From contig CAJNDS010000435.1 of the NCBI GenBank assembly GCA_905221605.1, forward strand, positions 249,001-313,000: DNA of 64,000 bases, written 5' to 3'. This stretch comes from Symbiodinium natans (lineage: Eukaryota; Sar; Dinophyceae; Suessiales; Symbiodiniaceae). A program made the translations under genes and the position numbers. Positions 7,846 to 19,960 of this stretch are shown here, one piece after another (position 1 is the stretch's first letter; the number at the start of each line of letters is the position of its first letter). The notes under the pieces are model-generated. The model worked only from the letters and a program-made list of their open reading frames with translations, did no database searches and was not told the DNA's origin.

Positions 7846-10800
7846 GGGCTAGCTTGGAGAGTTGCTCCTGTGGACGCAATCGGTCGCCACAATGTGAAGC
7901 ATAGATCGAAATGAGGTTCAGCGTTTAAAATTGGAATGATGTCTCTTCAAGATGAGGAATTATTTCGCATTCTTGGATTGTTTTGGGACTGGCACATCAC
8001 CGACGACACGTGAAATCGTCAGATCTCGGCCGCTTCGGGGACACTACCATCCTAGCATCTGGCAGCTTCAGCTCCCTAGCAGTGTTTAGCAGCCTTATGA
8101 TCTCAACGGCCGTTGAAAGAAGTTGAAAAAATCAACGGGCGTTCGATGTCTGGAATCTCCAGTCAGTGCTGAAGCTCTTAGTGTCATAACGCGACATTTT
8201 GGAATCGGGAAGCGTGCTGATGGTATGCCACGAGGTCGGAGTATGTCTTAAAGGTCCGAAAGCCAACTGCTTGGGCAGTCACTTGTTTGTTTTCGGCACC
8301 GTATTTTCCGAGGGGCTTGAGTCAAGCAACATGTGTCAACGCTCGGTTGCTGAGCATGCTGCGCTTCTGCCCCTGCGGGTGGCAGGCGCTCAACTTGGCG
8401 CTTGATCCTGAAGTTGAGACCCTCAAGAGTCAGGCCTGGCAAGTCTTCCCGTCATCCATGCCAAGATGAGAAGTTCTTCAGGTTCAGGAGGCGATGAAAA
8501 GAACAGCACAAGCCCAGGCTCACGTGTGGCCATGCTAGGACCACTGATAGCCGCCTGGTGCGACTTGTGAGCGGTACTTAACATGACCTTGAATTGCAAT
8601 GTCTTGCCAGATGCATCTGCGCCGCAAGAAAGCTGAAGAGATTCTACTCAGCGCGACATGCCCCCAGTCATTCGGTAGGACTGAGCATGACTGATTGAGA
8701 TCTGCGATAGGGAGATGACAGAGAGGCTGCACAACCATTGGCATTTTAAATGCCTTTTTGCTAGCGACTGGTGGTACTGAGGCTGGTGAAGCACTGCGAG
8801 GCTGCATGCAAGGTTTACAGCCAAGCGCTTGACAGGTCCGGGTCCACAGGCAAACTGACACCATGGCCTGTGACACCTTTCACAGCCCGTCACAGCCTGT
8901 CGCATCCTGTCACAGGTCCGACTTGCCGTGAGCAAGTAGCCTTCTGCGACATGAGAAAAAGGCTTTTTCAGCTTCATGAATCGGTACCTAGCAAACCTCC
9001 CACCGTTCGCCTCAAGCTGTAGCATGATTTCTTACCAGCACCGCGCATGACATGCAAGAAGCAGGTATCTGCAAGATGGTAGTTGCTGCAGCATCTGCAA
9101 ACTTCGAAGTGCAGCTGCTGAATGATATATGCGCATCAGACTTTGAAGAACCCCACGGCCCCAGAGTGGTTAACTTGCTACACTTCGGCATGCATGCCGG
9201 CGTGATTCAAATGACCAGCTCACGGTGACTTAGGCGCTGTGCTATTGTTTAGTGGCTGTGCCGCTGTCCATGTCACAGGGAAGCCATCCCTTTAGTCGGC
9301 ATCATGCTGGTGTTTGCTGTTGCGGCTGTGAGCAGCATTTGTGAAGGTTTGCCACGAATGCTGCATGAGCAGAGTGAGCAGAGTGGCAAGTTCGCCATAT
9401 GCTTAGCTATTCTTTGATGGGCTTGATGCGGATACGCAGCTAGCTATAAAGTTAGCTTCGACACTGATGTCATCGCATCTGAAAACCCCTGACTCTCTTT
9501 ATATGGTGTCTTTTTGGCAGCTTATCGCTTCGCTTGTAATCCTTACGACTACGATTTCTTCGCGCATCCTCCTGCTGACTGCTTCCACAATGACTCCCAC
9601 ACTCCTTCCTATGCGTTTGTATCCTTGCCGTGGCTTTGACAGCTTCTGCTGTGGATCGCTCCGAGGCTAGCAGCGGAAGAGAGATCATCCACATTCAGGC
9701 CTAGAACGTCTTAAAGCAGCCCTTCTAGCGCCCGCAAGTTACTGGGCCGGCTACTTTCAGTCGTGCTTAACAGAAGCCAAACTCCAGCTCTTCAGCAGCT
9801 CTTTTTCTCTTGCAGCTGCCACATGTCAGAAGCACAGGTGGGCAAAGCTGGCAACGCAATTGGGAATGTGTTTTGGAAGACACTATGCCAGGAGATGCTT
9901 TGATCGCTCAGCGCTGCCACTTTGTTTCATGGTCAGGTCAATGTTGACGACTGTCTTTCTCAATCGTGGAAGGAACACGGTGTCAACACTGACACAAAGG
10001 ATGACAACATGAAAGGCTGCTTGATGGATGACGGCTGCATGTCAGCATCGAAGGGTGTTCTGAAAAAGAGAGAGCGAAAGAGATCATCAAAATTAAAATG
10101 ATTGCATTCATGGGTTTGGGCGGTGCATTTTCATGTGTTCGATTTACGCAAGTAGAACCACTAAAGCCCAATGGTGGCGCCAGCTCCGCGCCAGGTAAGC
10201 TAAACAAAAGCAATTTCTTCATGTTGCACTGTCTGTAGTAGGGGGCCCCCACCCTCCCTCCCAAACAAATCTGGGACCCTCTGTAAAGAAGTTCCCCCGG
10301 AAGCCCCCCAAACAAGTTTAAGGGGGGGAACCATCCTAAAGCCTTCTTAGATCGAACCGGCCAAACTTAGCTTCCAGGATTCTCCGGGTTTGGCTCTGTA
10401 CGATTCCTGGAGCCCAAGAGGCCTTGAGTGCCTCAAGCCTTAAAAGCCTCAAGGCCTGAAACATTCCTGTCCTGCTAAGGGCCCCCAGCCGGAGCTGGGT
10501 CTTATAGAGGGTGACCCAGACAAACCTGTTAAAGACAGTCCGGCTGGCCCTTGGGCTACTTGTGGGGCCCGCAAGGCTTTAGATTTAGATGGAAGCCAAG
10601 CTTAGCTGCCTGCCTCAGGAGTCAGAGAAACCGGAAACCCTTAACCCTCAAACCTATGGACAAACCTTAACCACAAGCCCGTAAAACATCCCCAAAGAAA
10701 CAAGTGTGGTTATAGCCGGAGACCCCAAACTGAGTTCGCCGAATGTTTTTTGAAAATTTGTGGTTTCAGACCCTAGCTTTACTAAAGCCATCTGAAGCCA

Positions 10801-11128
10801 GAGCAACATGATTTATTTCAGAATTAGCACTTGTCTCAAAAGGCGCTGCGTGCACCTAACAGATGTCTCAAAACAGTGGGGAGTGAACGTCAATTTCAGA
10901 AACTTCTTTGGCGAATTTTGATAAAGTCCACATGCCAGATAGGCGAATGCTGCGAGCGCTTCAGTTTTTGGACCCAACCGCTTTTTAAGGCGGTTTAGCT
11001 AGCTGCGTCTACGCTGAAGTATAAACTATGTCTGGTCTTTCGCAGGGAATCCAACCACCCTCTCTTCCCCGAGTGAGCCGAGGTGAGAGCAAGGCTGGGC
11101 GCAACGCTTCCTCCTTGTCTGAGGGCAC
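7846..11128. other. 3.3 kb without a supportable gene
   Basis: Short open frames occur on both strands but none carries a family motif. Around 8845-8930 there is a loose repetition of CTGTGACA, CACAGCC and CCTGTCAC words. From 10230 to 10700 the strand is rich in CCC and AACCC runs. The remainder looks like unique intergenic or intronic DNA. Confidence 0.45.
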
Positions 11129-11413
11129 ATGCTGAAAGATTGGGTTCAGTGTACCAGCACTTGCCAGGGCCCAAAAGGCTACATTGACGTTTTCTTCAAT
11201 GAGGGCAGAGCCATGGACAGGAAAGTCAGATACGTTCCATCCCCGGACGTTGCGAAGATCATGTGTTCATATGCAATCAGTCGCGAGGAAGCTGTTGATG
11301 CACGTTATTGCACGCTTAAGGGGGGTTTAGCACGGCTGGTGGGAGTTCCGAATATGTTGAGGCGCTGCTCACGAGGCAAGAACGGAAAACCATCAAACAG
11401 TACATGCCGTTAA
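11129..11413 (+). CDS. candidate exon, unrecognised
   Basis: A 94-codon plus-strand frame includes KGYIDVFFNEGRAMDRKVRY and SPDVAKIMCSYAISREEAVD, with mixed polar and hydrophobic composition unlike repeat-derived frames. It ends in a Lys/Arg-rich tail. The ATG at 11129 is only the first in the frame; as elsewhere in this genome the real exon may start at an upstream acceptor. No known domain is recognised, and a chance frame is not excluded. Confidence 0.25.
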   Translation: MLKDWVQCTSTCQGPKGYIDVFFNEGRAMDRKVRYVPSPDVAKIMCSYAISREEAVDARYCTLKGGLARLVGVPNMLRRCSRGKNGKPSNSTCR

Positions 11414-11832
11414 GAAACTGTCCATGTAACTGTTGAGGAGAGGGATTGGCTAGCAGGCTAGCACATGTATGATGTCTTCTTTAGAGTTACTCAGTTCGCA
11501 ACCATGCACCACCCACCGACAATCCTTTGCAGTCAAGGCAAGCAGGCACTTCCCAAATTGGTTGACTCGATGTGACGATGTGTCGAAGTGTTCCTTTGAG
11601 ACTTGCGAGCCTCCCAGTAAGAATAGAGCCTGAAAGTTCCCAGAAGTGGCCCACAAAAAATCTGTGTGACGGTCCGACGTTCCACAGAGGTGCCTCGGGC
11701 CATACTTCTGGACACCAACATGGGGGATTTGGCGACCATTGCAGAGGCAGGGGATGAGAGAATGAGTGGATGAGTGGGGGCGGCTTCAGCCACGGCTGCA
11801 AACATTTGCCAAACATGCACAACATTGCCAGG

Positions 11833-12190
11833 ACAGTGCGGTTGGTGACCTCTACAGGCTGGTACACGGCTCCGACGTTTTGGGTATCAACGCTCGACTG
11901 GAATATGTTTTCTCGTGGCCGACCTTATGACACGTCCACAGATTCTACGGGAAGTTTTAGACTTTGTCAACCTGCAGTCTGCAGGCCAGAAGACATCATC
12001 GGCAATGACGAGTCTTCAGGCAACTGCTATGCCAAGGCCAGCTGGCATAGCGGACACACTCGTTCTTCCTTGTGGATTCCACCCCGATCCCTCTGCCCAC
12101 CTGCTGATCAGGCAAGTTTATCCTTCACTTAGGTGTTTTCACGGGCAAGATGGATGGTCATATTCGCTGGGAAACAGTCATGGTGTTTGA
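11833..12190 (+). CDS. candidate exons, possibly of a choline-transporter-like protein
   Basis: After an acceptor-like CATTGCCAG a frame reads DSAVGDLYRLVHGSDVLGIN (about 11833-11892). This resembles the G-D-x-x-R-L-x-x-G-x-D-x-x-G box near the N-terminus of choline-transporter-like (CTL/SLC44) proteins. A second plus-strand frame at 11915-12190 reads TRPQILREVLDFVNLQSAG and IADTLVLPCGFHPDPSAHLL, and could be another exon. It has no membrane segment and does not itself match that family. The link between the two pieces and the family call are weak. Confidence 0.25.
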
Positions 12191-12838
12191 AGAACAGTCG
12201 GGCGCGGTCCACGGGAGCTTCATGAAAGTTAATGTAGCCTGCGCGCTGAAGCCGAAGAGTGAGTCCAGCGACATATGTAAATTGGGGCCGAACAAATCGA
12301 CAAGCAAGGCAAGCCTGCCCAGCCCCTGACCTCACGTCGCAGACCTCGCAATGGCGTTCTCAGCATGAAAAGGGGCTGCAAGTTTCATCTTGCAAATAAC
12401 GATGTGTGTGTGTGTACGCGCGTGCGCGTTTCTACGAGCAGAGCCGTGATTAATCTTGGATGTGTCCTGTGATGTTTAGGAAGGCTGTATAAGGCTGTAT
12501 ATCACACTTGACGGCATTTCTAGTATCCCCGAAGTCATTTACATGTCCTTCAAAGAAAAGATTTCCAAAAAGGACACATTGAGAGAGCTGAGATGTTCGC
12601 AGCAAAGCTCAGCCACAGTGCTGGCATGCTGATCTGGGTTTTGTAGATGGGCTTTGTAGAGCTCTGCTGCCACCAACATCCCCGGCATCAATTTGTTTAT
12701 TGTTCCGTCAAGAGATGTTGTCCTTATGGAGCGGCTTTGGACCTTTTCTCGTTCGGAATCATGGAGCTCGAGTAAGGCTTGGAACCATTTTGAAAGAACT
12801 GTGTGTGTGTGTGTGTGTGTGTGTGAAGGGCCTTCCTC
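12191..12838. other. no gene; two GT microsatellites
   Basis: GT repeats lie at about 12402-12416 and 12801-12825. Otherwise I see no feature in this stretch. Confidence 0.5.
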
Positions 12839-13162
12839 GTGCAGATATCAGCGGGTTTCATTTCGGATTATGTGCCCCCTGTTGGAGTGAAAGAGGCTGC
12901 ATCCACGCAGGCATTCCACACTGAGGGGCCAGATCTGGCAGACCGATGCTTGGAGATGGTTCGGAAGGAGGCAACTGGGGCAATGCCGTGTTTTTCTGTG
13001 CTTGCACGTTCGGTTTCATGTAACTTTGCCGCAGGTGGAGAAATGCAATTGCCTACAAGGGGTGGTGGTCTCAGTTCCCGGAAGACCAACGAACCGGTCA
13101 CATGTGCACTAGACCTTTCCGACTGGTCTTCATTCGACATTCATCAGCTCAAAGAACTGTAA
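12839..13162 (+). CDS. candidate exon, unrecognised
   Basis: A 107-codon plus-strand frame contains LADRCLEMVRKEATGAMPCF and CALDLSDWSSFDIHQLKEL, with balanced composition. A competing minus-strand frame of similar length overlaps it, so coding status is uncertain. No domain is recognised. Confidence 0.2.
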   Translation: MQISAGFISDYVPPVGVKEAASTQAFHTEGPDLADRCLEMVRKEATGAMPCFSVLARSVSCNFAAGGEMQLPTRGGGLSSRKTNEPVTCALDLSDWSSFDIHQLKEL

Positions 13163-13481
13163 AGTGTGACTATAAGGACAATCACAATAGCAACCAGGAC
13201 CAGCAACAGCCACAGCCACAGCAACAGCAATGCGAGCGAGCTCTGCTCATGGTGGGCGAATCTGAAACTTCCGAATTGGCTTGCCCCGCCCATAGCTGCT
13301 AGAATACGCATGGACAAAGGCCGTACCTCCGACTTCGAAGCAAGTAGCAGACCCCACTCGCAACAATCCACATGTTTTCATCGAGACATGAATTGACAAC
13401 CTTTCCGTCAAGCCCGAAGTCTTGTCGGCCGCCTACCGCAGACGATCAGGAGGGGGCAGAGTGGGCCAGATTCAGAGTTCA

Positions 13482-13516
13482 ATAAATACAAGAATGACAT
13501 TAAAAAAAAAAAAAAA
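13482..13516 (+). other. AATAAA followed by an A-run, retroposed 3'-end-like
   Basis: CAATAAATAC is followed about 17 bases later by a run of about 15 A and then a TA dinucleotide run. This spacing is that of a polyadenylation signal and tail frozen in DNA, as at the 3' end of a processed retrocopy. No source gene is recognised upstream. Confidence 0.35.
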
Positions 13517-13737
13517 TATATATATAATGTATTCAATTGTATTCATATGTTCGGCCTCTTTTTCAAAAGGATGGTTTCAGGACAGCCGAAGGCCCGCTGA
13601 TTATCGACATTCACGAGCTCGAAGCAAAGCACCACAGGCAGAGAATGACGCAGACGCACACAGCATCTCCAGGACTGAACCTCAACCGGACCATACGTAG
13701 TAAAGCGTCTGCACCTTTCTGCACGCATGCGATTTGA

Positions 13738-14463
13738 TTGGCTGTTGTGCAGTATGTGCGAAGAGGAGAGAATACCTTCGATTTTGAAATACCCAAACTC
13801 AACAGCTTTGAGTTGCGTGTTTTTTTTTGCGGAGGTCATGCGATTAAGAGAGCGGAGCATGTAGAATACAAGTTTCCAAGCACGTTGTTGTGTCCAAACG
13901 CCGCACATCCAATCACTGACATCAAGGGCTGTTTTGTGCGTGCCGCTGCCAGGTGCAGTTCTGCCATTCTGCGTCTGGCGGTACTGGCACGGGGTGATTC
14001 TGACAAAAAGTTTGGGCGGCTTCGAGTGCGCTTTTTTGTTGGCAAGCTGCGCTGCATTCTTGTGACTGGCACTTGGCTTTGCTTATTGTGGTGTTCACTT
14101 GTCGATTGATTTAACATGCTCATTAGTTTGGACTGGTTCTGGTACTTGGACATACCTGGACCTTTAACTTGTTGACATGTATTCGAATTGGCAACGCATG
14201 CCAGGCTGACGGGCCTTGTGCTGAAGACACTTCGAGATTATTTGGACAAGCAGAGCGCTGCCCTGTCCTTGGCCATGCAAGATGTTTTGTCTTGCAGTGG
14301 TTGCTCTGCTGCGGCGAAGGTCATGCAATCGTTTGTCTTGGTTCCTCTCTCGGCAATTGTTGGTAGTGGGCCAACAATTCTTAACCAGCTGCTCTGCGAA
14401 TCTGACTCTGAGGCTCCGGCTCCCGGAATATCGGATGTGGTTCTTGAGCCGTACAATGCGTAG
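13738..14463 (+). CDS. two candidate exons, unrecognised
   Basis: The frame at 13738-14109 starts with YVRRGENTFDFEIPKLNSFE and has a hydrophobic C-terminal stretch. The frame at 14188-14463 reads GLVLKTLRDYLDKQSAALSL and SFVLVPLSAIVGSGPTILNQ, with helix-like character. Both are on the strand used by the recognised genes. They may be exons of one gene, but no join can be fixed and no family is recognised. Confidence 0.2.
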
Positions 14464-14499
14464 GACTCCTACTGCCTCGATGTGCCGTGAGAGAGTCAT

Positions 14500-16358
14500 G
14501 CTGCAGTATTAATGGATACAGGCCAGAGAAGAGAGGCTGAGGGAGAACCCCTCAACCATCAAGAAAGAGCCCAGAAACCAAGAGACGCAATCACCCACCA
14601 ACAGAAATCCAATCAACCAGCGGATTCCCTGCCTTTGGCGCCACCGGGCCTTCAATCGGCAAGGGTTCCAATCTGACCGTGGCCAGGAGGTCCAACATAA
14701 CTGTTTGGGCCCCATCCGTCAAGATAATGACATCTACCATACCGGATGGCACGTGGAGTCTTGTTGCTTGTGCAAAAGAGGTGTCTTTCATGTTTTTGCA
14801 CGTCGTTTTTCACTGCCTTCCTGGAGTTACTTTTGTGTCAGCACCTCAACATAATATGTGCGTCGGGGGCTTGCCTGCATCCTGCATATGCCAACACGCA
14901 CGCGTAGTTTTAATCAGCGTAGTTGGTTACCTACAGCACCTTCAGAAATGACGAGGGATGACGAGTGTTTGGTAACACGATGTCGTGTCACCGCGCAGCT
15001 CAGTGGCCTCTGGCACTCATTGGTGCACTGTTCCGCAGGTGTTTGTGCTTCCAGGACTTGCTGGAGTACACAGACCAGGTGCCCATTGCTAACACAGTGA
15101 CACTGCAAAAACTCTCGGTGCGAACATGTCCAGGTCTTTCTCTTCGACAACAAAGCTCTGAGAGCCATGGCTGCACTGCAAAGGCAAGCTGTGCACACTT
15201 TCACTTGACGCAGCCGAGGCGAAATCTGCCAGAAAGCTTTGGAACAGGAGGGCAGCACCGCTTGCAGAAACGTGTTTCAAGTTTCCAGCCTGGACGTTTT
15301 AGGACATGCCAAAGATGGCCAATCTGAACGAGGTTATAGCACGGTGCATGTGCTTGCCTCAGCAGAAATTAGCGGAGACAACGGCAAGCAAGAAGGGTTG
15401 CTTCATGTTGCTTCCTGCAAGGTCCGGCATCACATCTTGCCTCAGATATACCGGTCCATTGAATGCAGATCTTCGAAAGCTGCAGGTAGCCGCCGTGGCT
15501 GCGTTTTTTTATGTGCGTTTTCTGATGACTACCTTTCCAGACCAACTTGGTGCCCTTCAAGAATGCGCACTTTCTCATCAACGGCCTTGCACCGCTGAAC
15601 TCCAGCTCGGCTGGAAAGTTCCCCTCCACATCTCAATGCCGTGTGTCGGTCGAAGTGAGTTGCGACAAGTGACAAGATGACAAGACTGAATCCGAATCGT
15701 CCATGACTATGACTAGCAAGATCAGGTACAGACGAGCCAGTGTGCTGGACCTGACACAGCAAATGCTCTCCAAGGAGAGCTCGGACACGAGCGGTGGAAG
15801 GTCTTCGCAAAATTTGAAAACGAAGATGCCAGGACAATGTGACGGTAAAGTGTGACCCGCTCAACCCCGGTGACGAATTTCATGCCATCCTGGCGTGCCA
15901 TTGTATTTTCTCTGCCAGCTTTGGGGCGCTTTCGGCCATTCCTGCCTCTGGTTCAGCTTGGCACAGCAATATTGTGAAATTCACTCCATCCACAGACTGG
16001 GGGCGCATCTAGGGAATGAATTAGGTATTTTGTTAGCGGTTTTTTTGCAAGCAGATGTGTGATCTTGTCGGTTCGGCACGCTAACATCCGTCTAGCCCCC
16101 AAAATCTCTTGTTTTCTAGGGTTCGATGGTTTTGGTAGGGGCAATAGCAAGAAAATGGCAAGACATTTTTAGCGAGACGCTTGCAAGAAACTAATCAGAA
16201 ACTTCCTACAGATTTCGGCAAATTTTGTATCTACTGGTCGGAAGCTGCTTGCAATTTTCTCGCAATTTTTCTCTCAGTTTTCTGGCGAACATGTCTCTAT
16301 TTATGTTTCATGATCTCTAGTCTGTACATGACCAGCGCCAGTCACAGCAGTAATCGTA
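14500..16358. other. no confident gene
   Basis: Overlapping open frames occur on both strands, for example 15306-15680 plus and 14591-14791 minus, but none carries a recognisable motif. I cannot decide between them. Confidence 0.35.
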
Positions 16359-16470
16359 GTGGCAGTGCCCATGGGTGCCAGCGGGCGCAAGGGCGGGCGC
16401 AATACTGCGCTTTTCGGGAGAGGAAGCTCAACGATCAATCCCGTACCATCTTTGGGTGTCCTCAGCTTAG

Positions 16471-16674
16471 ATGACGTTTGTGTCCTTCACCCTGCGCGAT
16501 ACCCCTGCGCCAGTTTCGCGGAGAAGTCAAGAAGCGGAATGGGCGAAATGTCAATCGGAAAAGTGCCACAAGTTTGCAAACTGGCTTTGGATTATGCTGA
16601 AAGAGCTGGCGGAAAGATCGGCCACAACATCGTCTTGGGATTCTTCATCAGGAAGTGACTGTTACATCGCATGA
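16471..16674 (+). CDS. candidate exon with a W-x2-C-x4-C pattern
   Basis: The frame reads SQEAEWAKCQSEKCHKFANW, then WIMLKELAERSATTSSWDSS. The Trp-Cys-Cys-Trp spacing recalls a small zinc-binding motif such as CW, but the second Cys pair is not seen, so I do not assign a family. Another frame at 16359-16658 overlaps in a different phase and is the main alternative. Confidence 0.2.
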   Translation: MTFVSFTLRDTPAPVSRRSQEAEWAKCQSEKCHKFANWLWIMLKELAERSATTSSWDSSSGSDCYIA

Positions 16675-17151
16675 GCCGCATAATCACATAATCCTTCACG
16701 CGCCATGCCAAGCCGGGGCCGTATAGCCTGGTTTTGCATGCCCCCATCTGCCTTCATGCCATGGGGGCCATGTGGAAACCAACCATTCATGTGCCAAGAC
16801 AAGTTCAGCAAGCAAACTATTTTGCAAGTATACGACCCTGAATTCAGCATTTCGTTCTTCGGAGAGGCGATCGGGATGCAAGGGTCTGAGCGAGTTTGGC
16901 ACTATGCATGGATATCAACGAAATAACAAAGCAAAGTGTAGCATCCTGTGCTGGGGAAGCCGAAGTAACAGACAATGACGAAGTCGCTTGTGCCAGGGTA
17001 TGCTGAAGGCCCGCTTCCTTGCATCATGGACGTCATGGCGGCCCCGGCGGAAGTTTGAGAAGTTTTGTGATGTGCTTGTGATCGCTGGCCTGTGAAGTAT
17101 GCAGCCCTAGGAAAGGCAAGTTCCAAACGAAGGAGGTGGACCAGGTAAGGA

Positions 17152-17466
17152 GTGCACGAACAAATGCCTATGCCAAGTCCTCCAAGTAACTTGTTTCCTG
17201 CTAGGCTTTGTACGAAATTCAAAAAGATGGATCCCGGTTGTGGCCGCAGAAATTCCGTTGAGCTCCATCCAGACCATCAAGAAGAAGAGTGTCAGGAAGC
17301 AGTTGCAGGTGCAAGTTGGTTTCAGAGAGACCTGCTGAAGTTAAGGTATGACAAGTTCTTCCCGGATTGGATTCCGAACTCTGTCGTCCGGGCTTCAGAT
17401 TTGGATTGGGCGTTGCTCCGGCAGGCGCCGTACATCATTCGAAGGGGAGTTGCCATGTTGGAATGA
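17152..17466 (+). CDS. candidate exon, unrecognised
   Basis: The frame contains RNSVELHPDHQEEECQEAVA and WFQRDLLKLRYDKFFPDWIP, then LDWALLRQAPYIIRRGVAML. It is rich in aromatic and charged residues and reads like protein. It ends at a TGA at 17464. No domain is recognised. Confidence 0.25.
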   Translation: MHEQMPMPSPPSNLFPARLCTKFKKMDPGCGRRNSVELHPDHQEEECQEAVAGASWFQRDLLKLRYDKFFPDWIPNSVVRASDLDWALLRQAPYIIRRGVAMLE

Positions 17467-17607
17467 GGATGTTTACATGACACAGTGTGACAAGAGAACC
17501 AATGAACTCTGTTGCTTAAGTGAGAGCTTTGGACAACTTGTTCATTCGAAATTCAAACTTGTTGGAACCCGGCTTCCGTCTGATGACAGCTTGGAGCTGG
17601 AGGCCGC

Positions 17608-17609
<2 letters not shown>

Positions 17610-17642
<33 letters not shown>
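17610..17642. repeat. GA microsatellite
   Basis: About 16 GA dinucleotides, lying some 60 bases upstream of the GC-rich module with a GAA tail. Confidence 0.95.
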
Positions 17643-17644
<2 letters not shown>

Positions 17645-17694
17645 CCTCCCCGGCCGGGGGAAGCCTCATAATCTCACCAAAGAGACAAACTGTG

Positions 17695-17825
17695 CGGACT
17701 GGGCGCGCCCGTGCGCGCGGAGGGCCTGCGGGTCCTTCAAGCCCTGTAAAAGAAGAAGAAGAAGAAGAAGAAGAAGAAGAAGAAGAAGAAGAAGAAGAAG
17801 AAGAAGAAGAAGAAGAAGAAGAAGA
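17695..17825 (+). repeat. GC-rich module with a GAA microsatellite tail
   Basis: TGGGCGCGCCC at 17700-17710 is followed by a GC-rich stretch and TCCTTCAAGCCCTGTAAAAG, then about 24 GAA units (17752-17824). The same arrangement recurs at 55665-55850 and partly at 38440-38500. A dispersed retroposon end with a microsatellite tail would explain it. Confidence 0.6.
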
Positions 17826-17829
17826 GAGC

Positions 17830-18594
17830 TTCGGTCCGGCACCCGAAGACTCGGGGTTTCAGCTACTACTTTCTGCTTTGCGATGCTCAGTTGGCCCATG
17901 CGGCTAGTCACGGCTAGTCATGGTCTCGTGTAATTAAGGGGTGGGGACTTTGCATGATCGGGGGAGAAGCCTGCACCAACAATGAAGTGCGCAACGGAGC
18001 TGGCAGATTTCGTGTCCGGCATGCCTCTTGGGGCGTCTCTACAAGAAGGGACGAAGGATGCGCCACAGAACACCATGGAACACCAGGCACGGCAAACAAC
18101 GCGCCCTCATCGAGGAATCCACACCATCAGCCGGAAACAGACCGCAGGAAATATGCTGAAGCAGGATGCCCAAAGAAAGAGAGTTCGGCGAGAGAGAGTG
18201 GTCTCGCCGAAAAGCATGGTGGCGAAGATGGCGGGGCGGAGACAGCAGGTGCAGTTTTCGCATCATCTTTTTTGAGAATACTGCATCGTCCGATTTCTTT
18301 AGTCAGCGCTGTTTCAACGTCAGCACGCATTTGTTTTCCCGCCTTTGCCTCTGCTGGCTTTGCTTTGCATCCTCCGTTTGTACTTGCTGTCAGGAGGCGC
18401 CCTGAGGGCGTGGGGGGGGGGGGGGTGCGTTAAATGATGATCCATGGTTTCACGATATGCAACTCTTGTCGTGCATTATCCTTTGGGCATTTGCACTAAT
18501 AACCATCTCCAGCCATCACGATTGGCCACCTGACGGAAAGAAATTGGACAAATCAGGCGTCAGGAGGCAGTGCTTCTAGCTTTTCGCAAGCTTT
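17830..18594. other. no confident gene; G-run
   Basis: Several overlapping frames cover this stretch without motifs. A run of about 13 G lies at 18412-18425. Confidence 0.4.
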
Positions 18595-19589
18595 TTGCGT
18601 TGCGAAATCTTGTATGGCGAGCATAAGTTTTTTGGGGTGACCCCACGGACTGCCAAGTGCTCAAAGGCTTCGAACATCTCGGGCAGCAAGCACAAGGCAC
18701 AGGTGGTGACGTTCGGCGATGTTGTGCTGCTTTTTGTGTGTACAGGAAAAGGAGAGAAGCGTGGTCTTCACGACAAACAATACAAGTGTTCACGAGGTGA
18801 GGAGACGTTAGCATTCCAGATCTCAACATGCTCAAATCCAGGAACGCTGTGCTGTGTTCAGGTTTTCGACAGATCCATCAAGAATTGGGACAGCACATAC
18901 AAGTCCAGAGCTTTCGTGCACGTCTACGAGCAGGTCGAAGAGTCGATGTTGAACTGGGGTTCTGCAAAAAAAACATGCTGTTGGCATGCGCATGTGTATG
19001 TGCCTGGCTGTGCGCGTTGAGACTCTGTCTTTCAGGACGGCATCTCTGTGCAGGTGTTGGGCCTGTTGTGGAGCCGCGCTTTCGCCAGCATGTGCCTGTT
19101 CCTTGCCGCCGCTAAGGATCTCATGGAAAGCCGCAACATTGTGCAATACATCTCGGACGCGTGCGACCGTACTGGATTGCAGATTTCCATAGTATGTTTG
19201 ACCGTTTTACCGATTGGCGTATTGGCCATCGGGCAAGTCAATTCAATGATGACAGGTACTGTGAGTTTGCTCGTTGGGAAGACAAGTTCTTCGAGGCGTC
19301 TCGAAGCAACGGGCGCCAGAAAATCTCCCGAACAATCCTGTTGGGAAGATGCTTCTGCCACGAGGATATGTCTGGCGGGCCCAAGCCTGTCATCCGTGAG
19401 CGAGCACGGGTCTTTGCAAGATTTTGCAAGGTCTCATTCTGCCAAAGCTGCTTGGCTGAAACGTGTGTGGCCAAGGCTATTGACAATGATGAGCAGCGGA
19501 GCATCGCTCAAGAGCTGAAGGTAACGCAGCTGTGTGTGTTGACACGTTGTTCTGAGATGTCACAGTCTTTGTTTGGCAGTGGCCTGTAG
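18595..19589 (+). CDS. candidate multi-exon gene, unrecognised
   Basis: Several plus-strand pieces look coding. About 18705-18745 reads AQVVTFGDVVLLFVCTGKGE, which loosely recalls the GDVVxL box of MIR or IP3-receptor N-terminal domains. About 18858-18950 reads like SIKNWDSTYKSRAFVHVYEQ. About 19052-19188 reads VLGLLWSRAFASMCLFLAAA and MESRNIVQYISDACDRTGLQ. About 19240-19520 reads RYCEFARWEDKFFEASRSNG and CKVSFCQSCLAETCVAKAID. The pieces lie in different phases and need introns. The family remains unknown and the MIR resemblance is weak. Confidence 0.3.
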
Positions 19590-19730
19590 CTTCTTGAGGA
19601 GTATCAAACTGCCTACCAGTAGCCAAGAAGCATGGGATGAGAAAACGATACGGACTCCAGTCCGGACCTGCCGCTTCAAATGGCTGTAGCTTTCTCACCA
19701 TTCATTCCTCTTGCAATCAATAGCCGGGTT

Positions 19731-19960
19731 TGCGGCGGTGGTGCCAGTGTCGTGGTGTGGTTGCGTGGTGGTGTGTGTTGCGGCGCCGGTGTATGGTGGT
19801 GCGTGACCAGCGTGCAGATGTGTGTGGTGGAGTGCGGCCTAAGGTGACGGTGGTGTGCCGTCCGTGTGGTGGCATTCGGTGGTGGTGCCAGGGGGCGCGT
19901 GGTGGTGCGTGGTGGTGGTGCGAAGTGGTGCGGTACGTGTGGTGGAGCGTGGAATCCGCT
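19731..19960. repeat. degenerate GGT/GTG-rich tract
   Basis: Imperfect GTGGTG and TGTGGTG words repeat through this stretch. Frames across it are low complexity. Confidence 0.7.
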
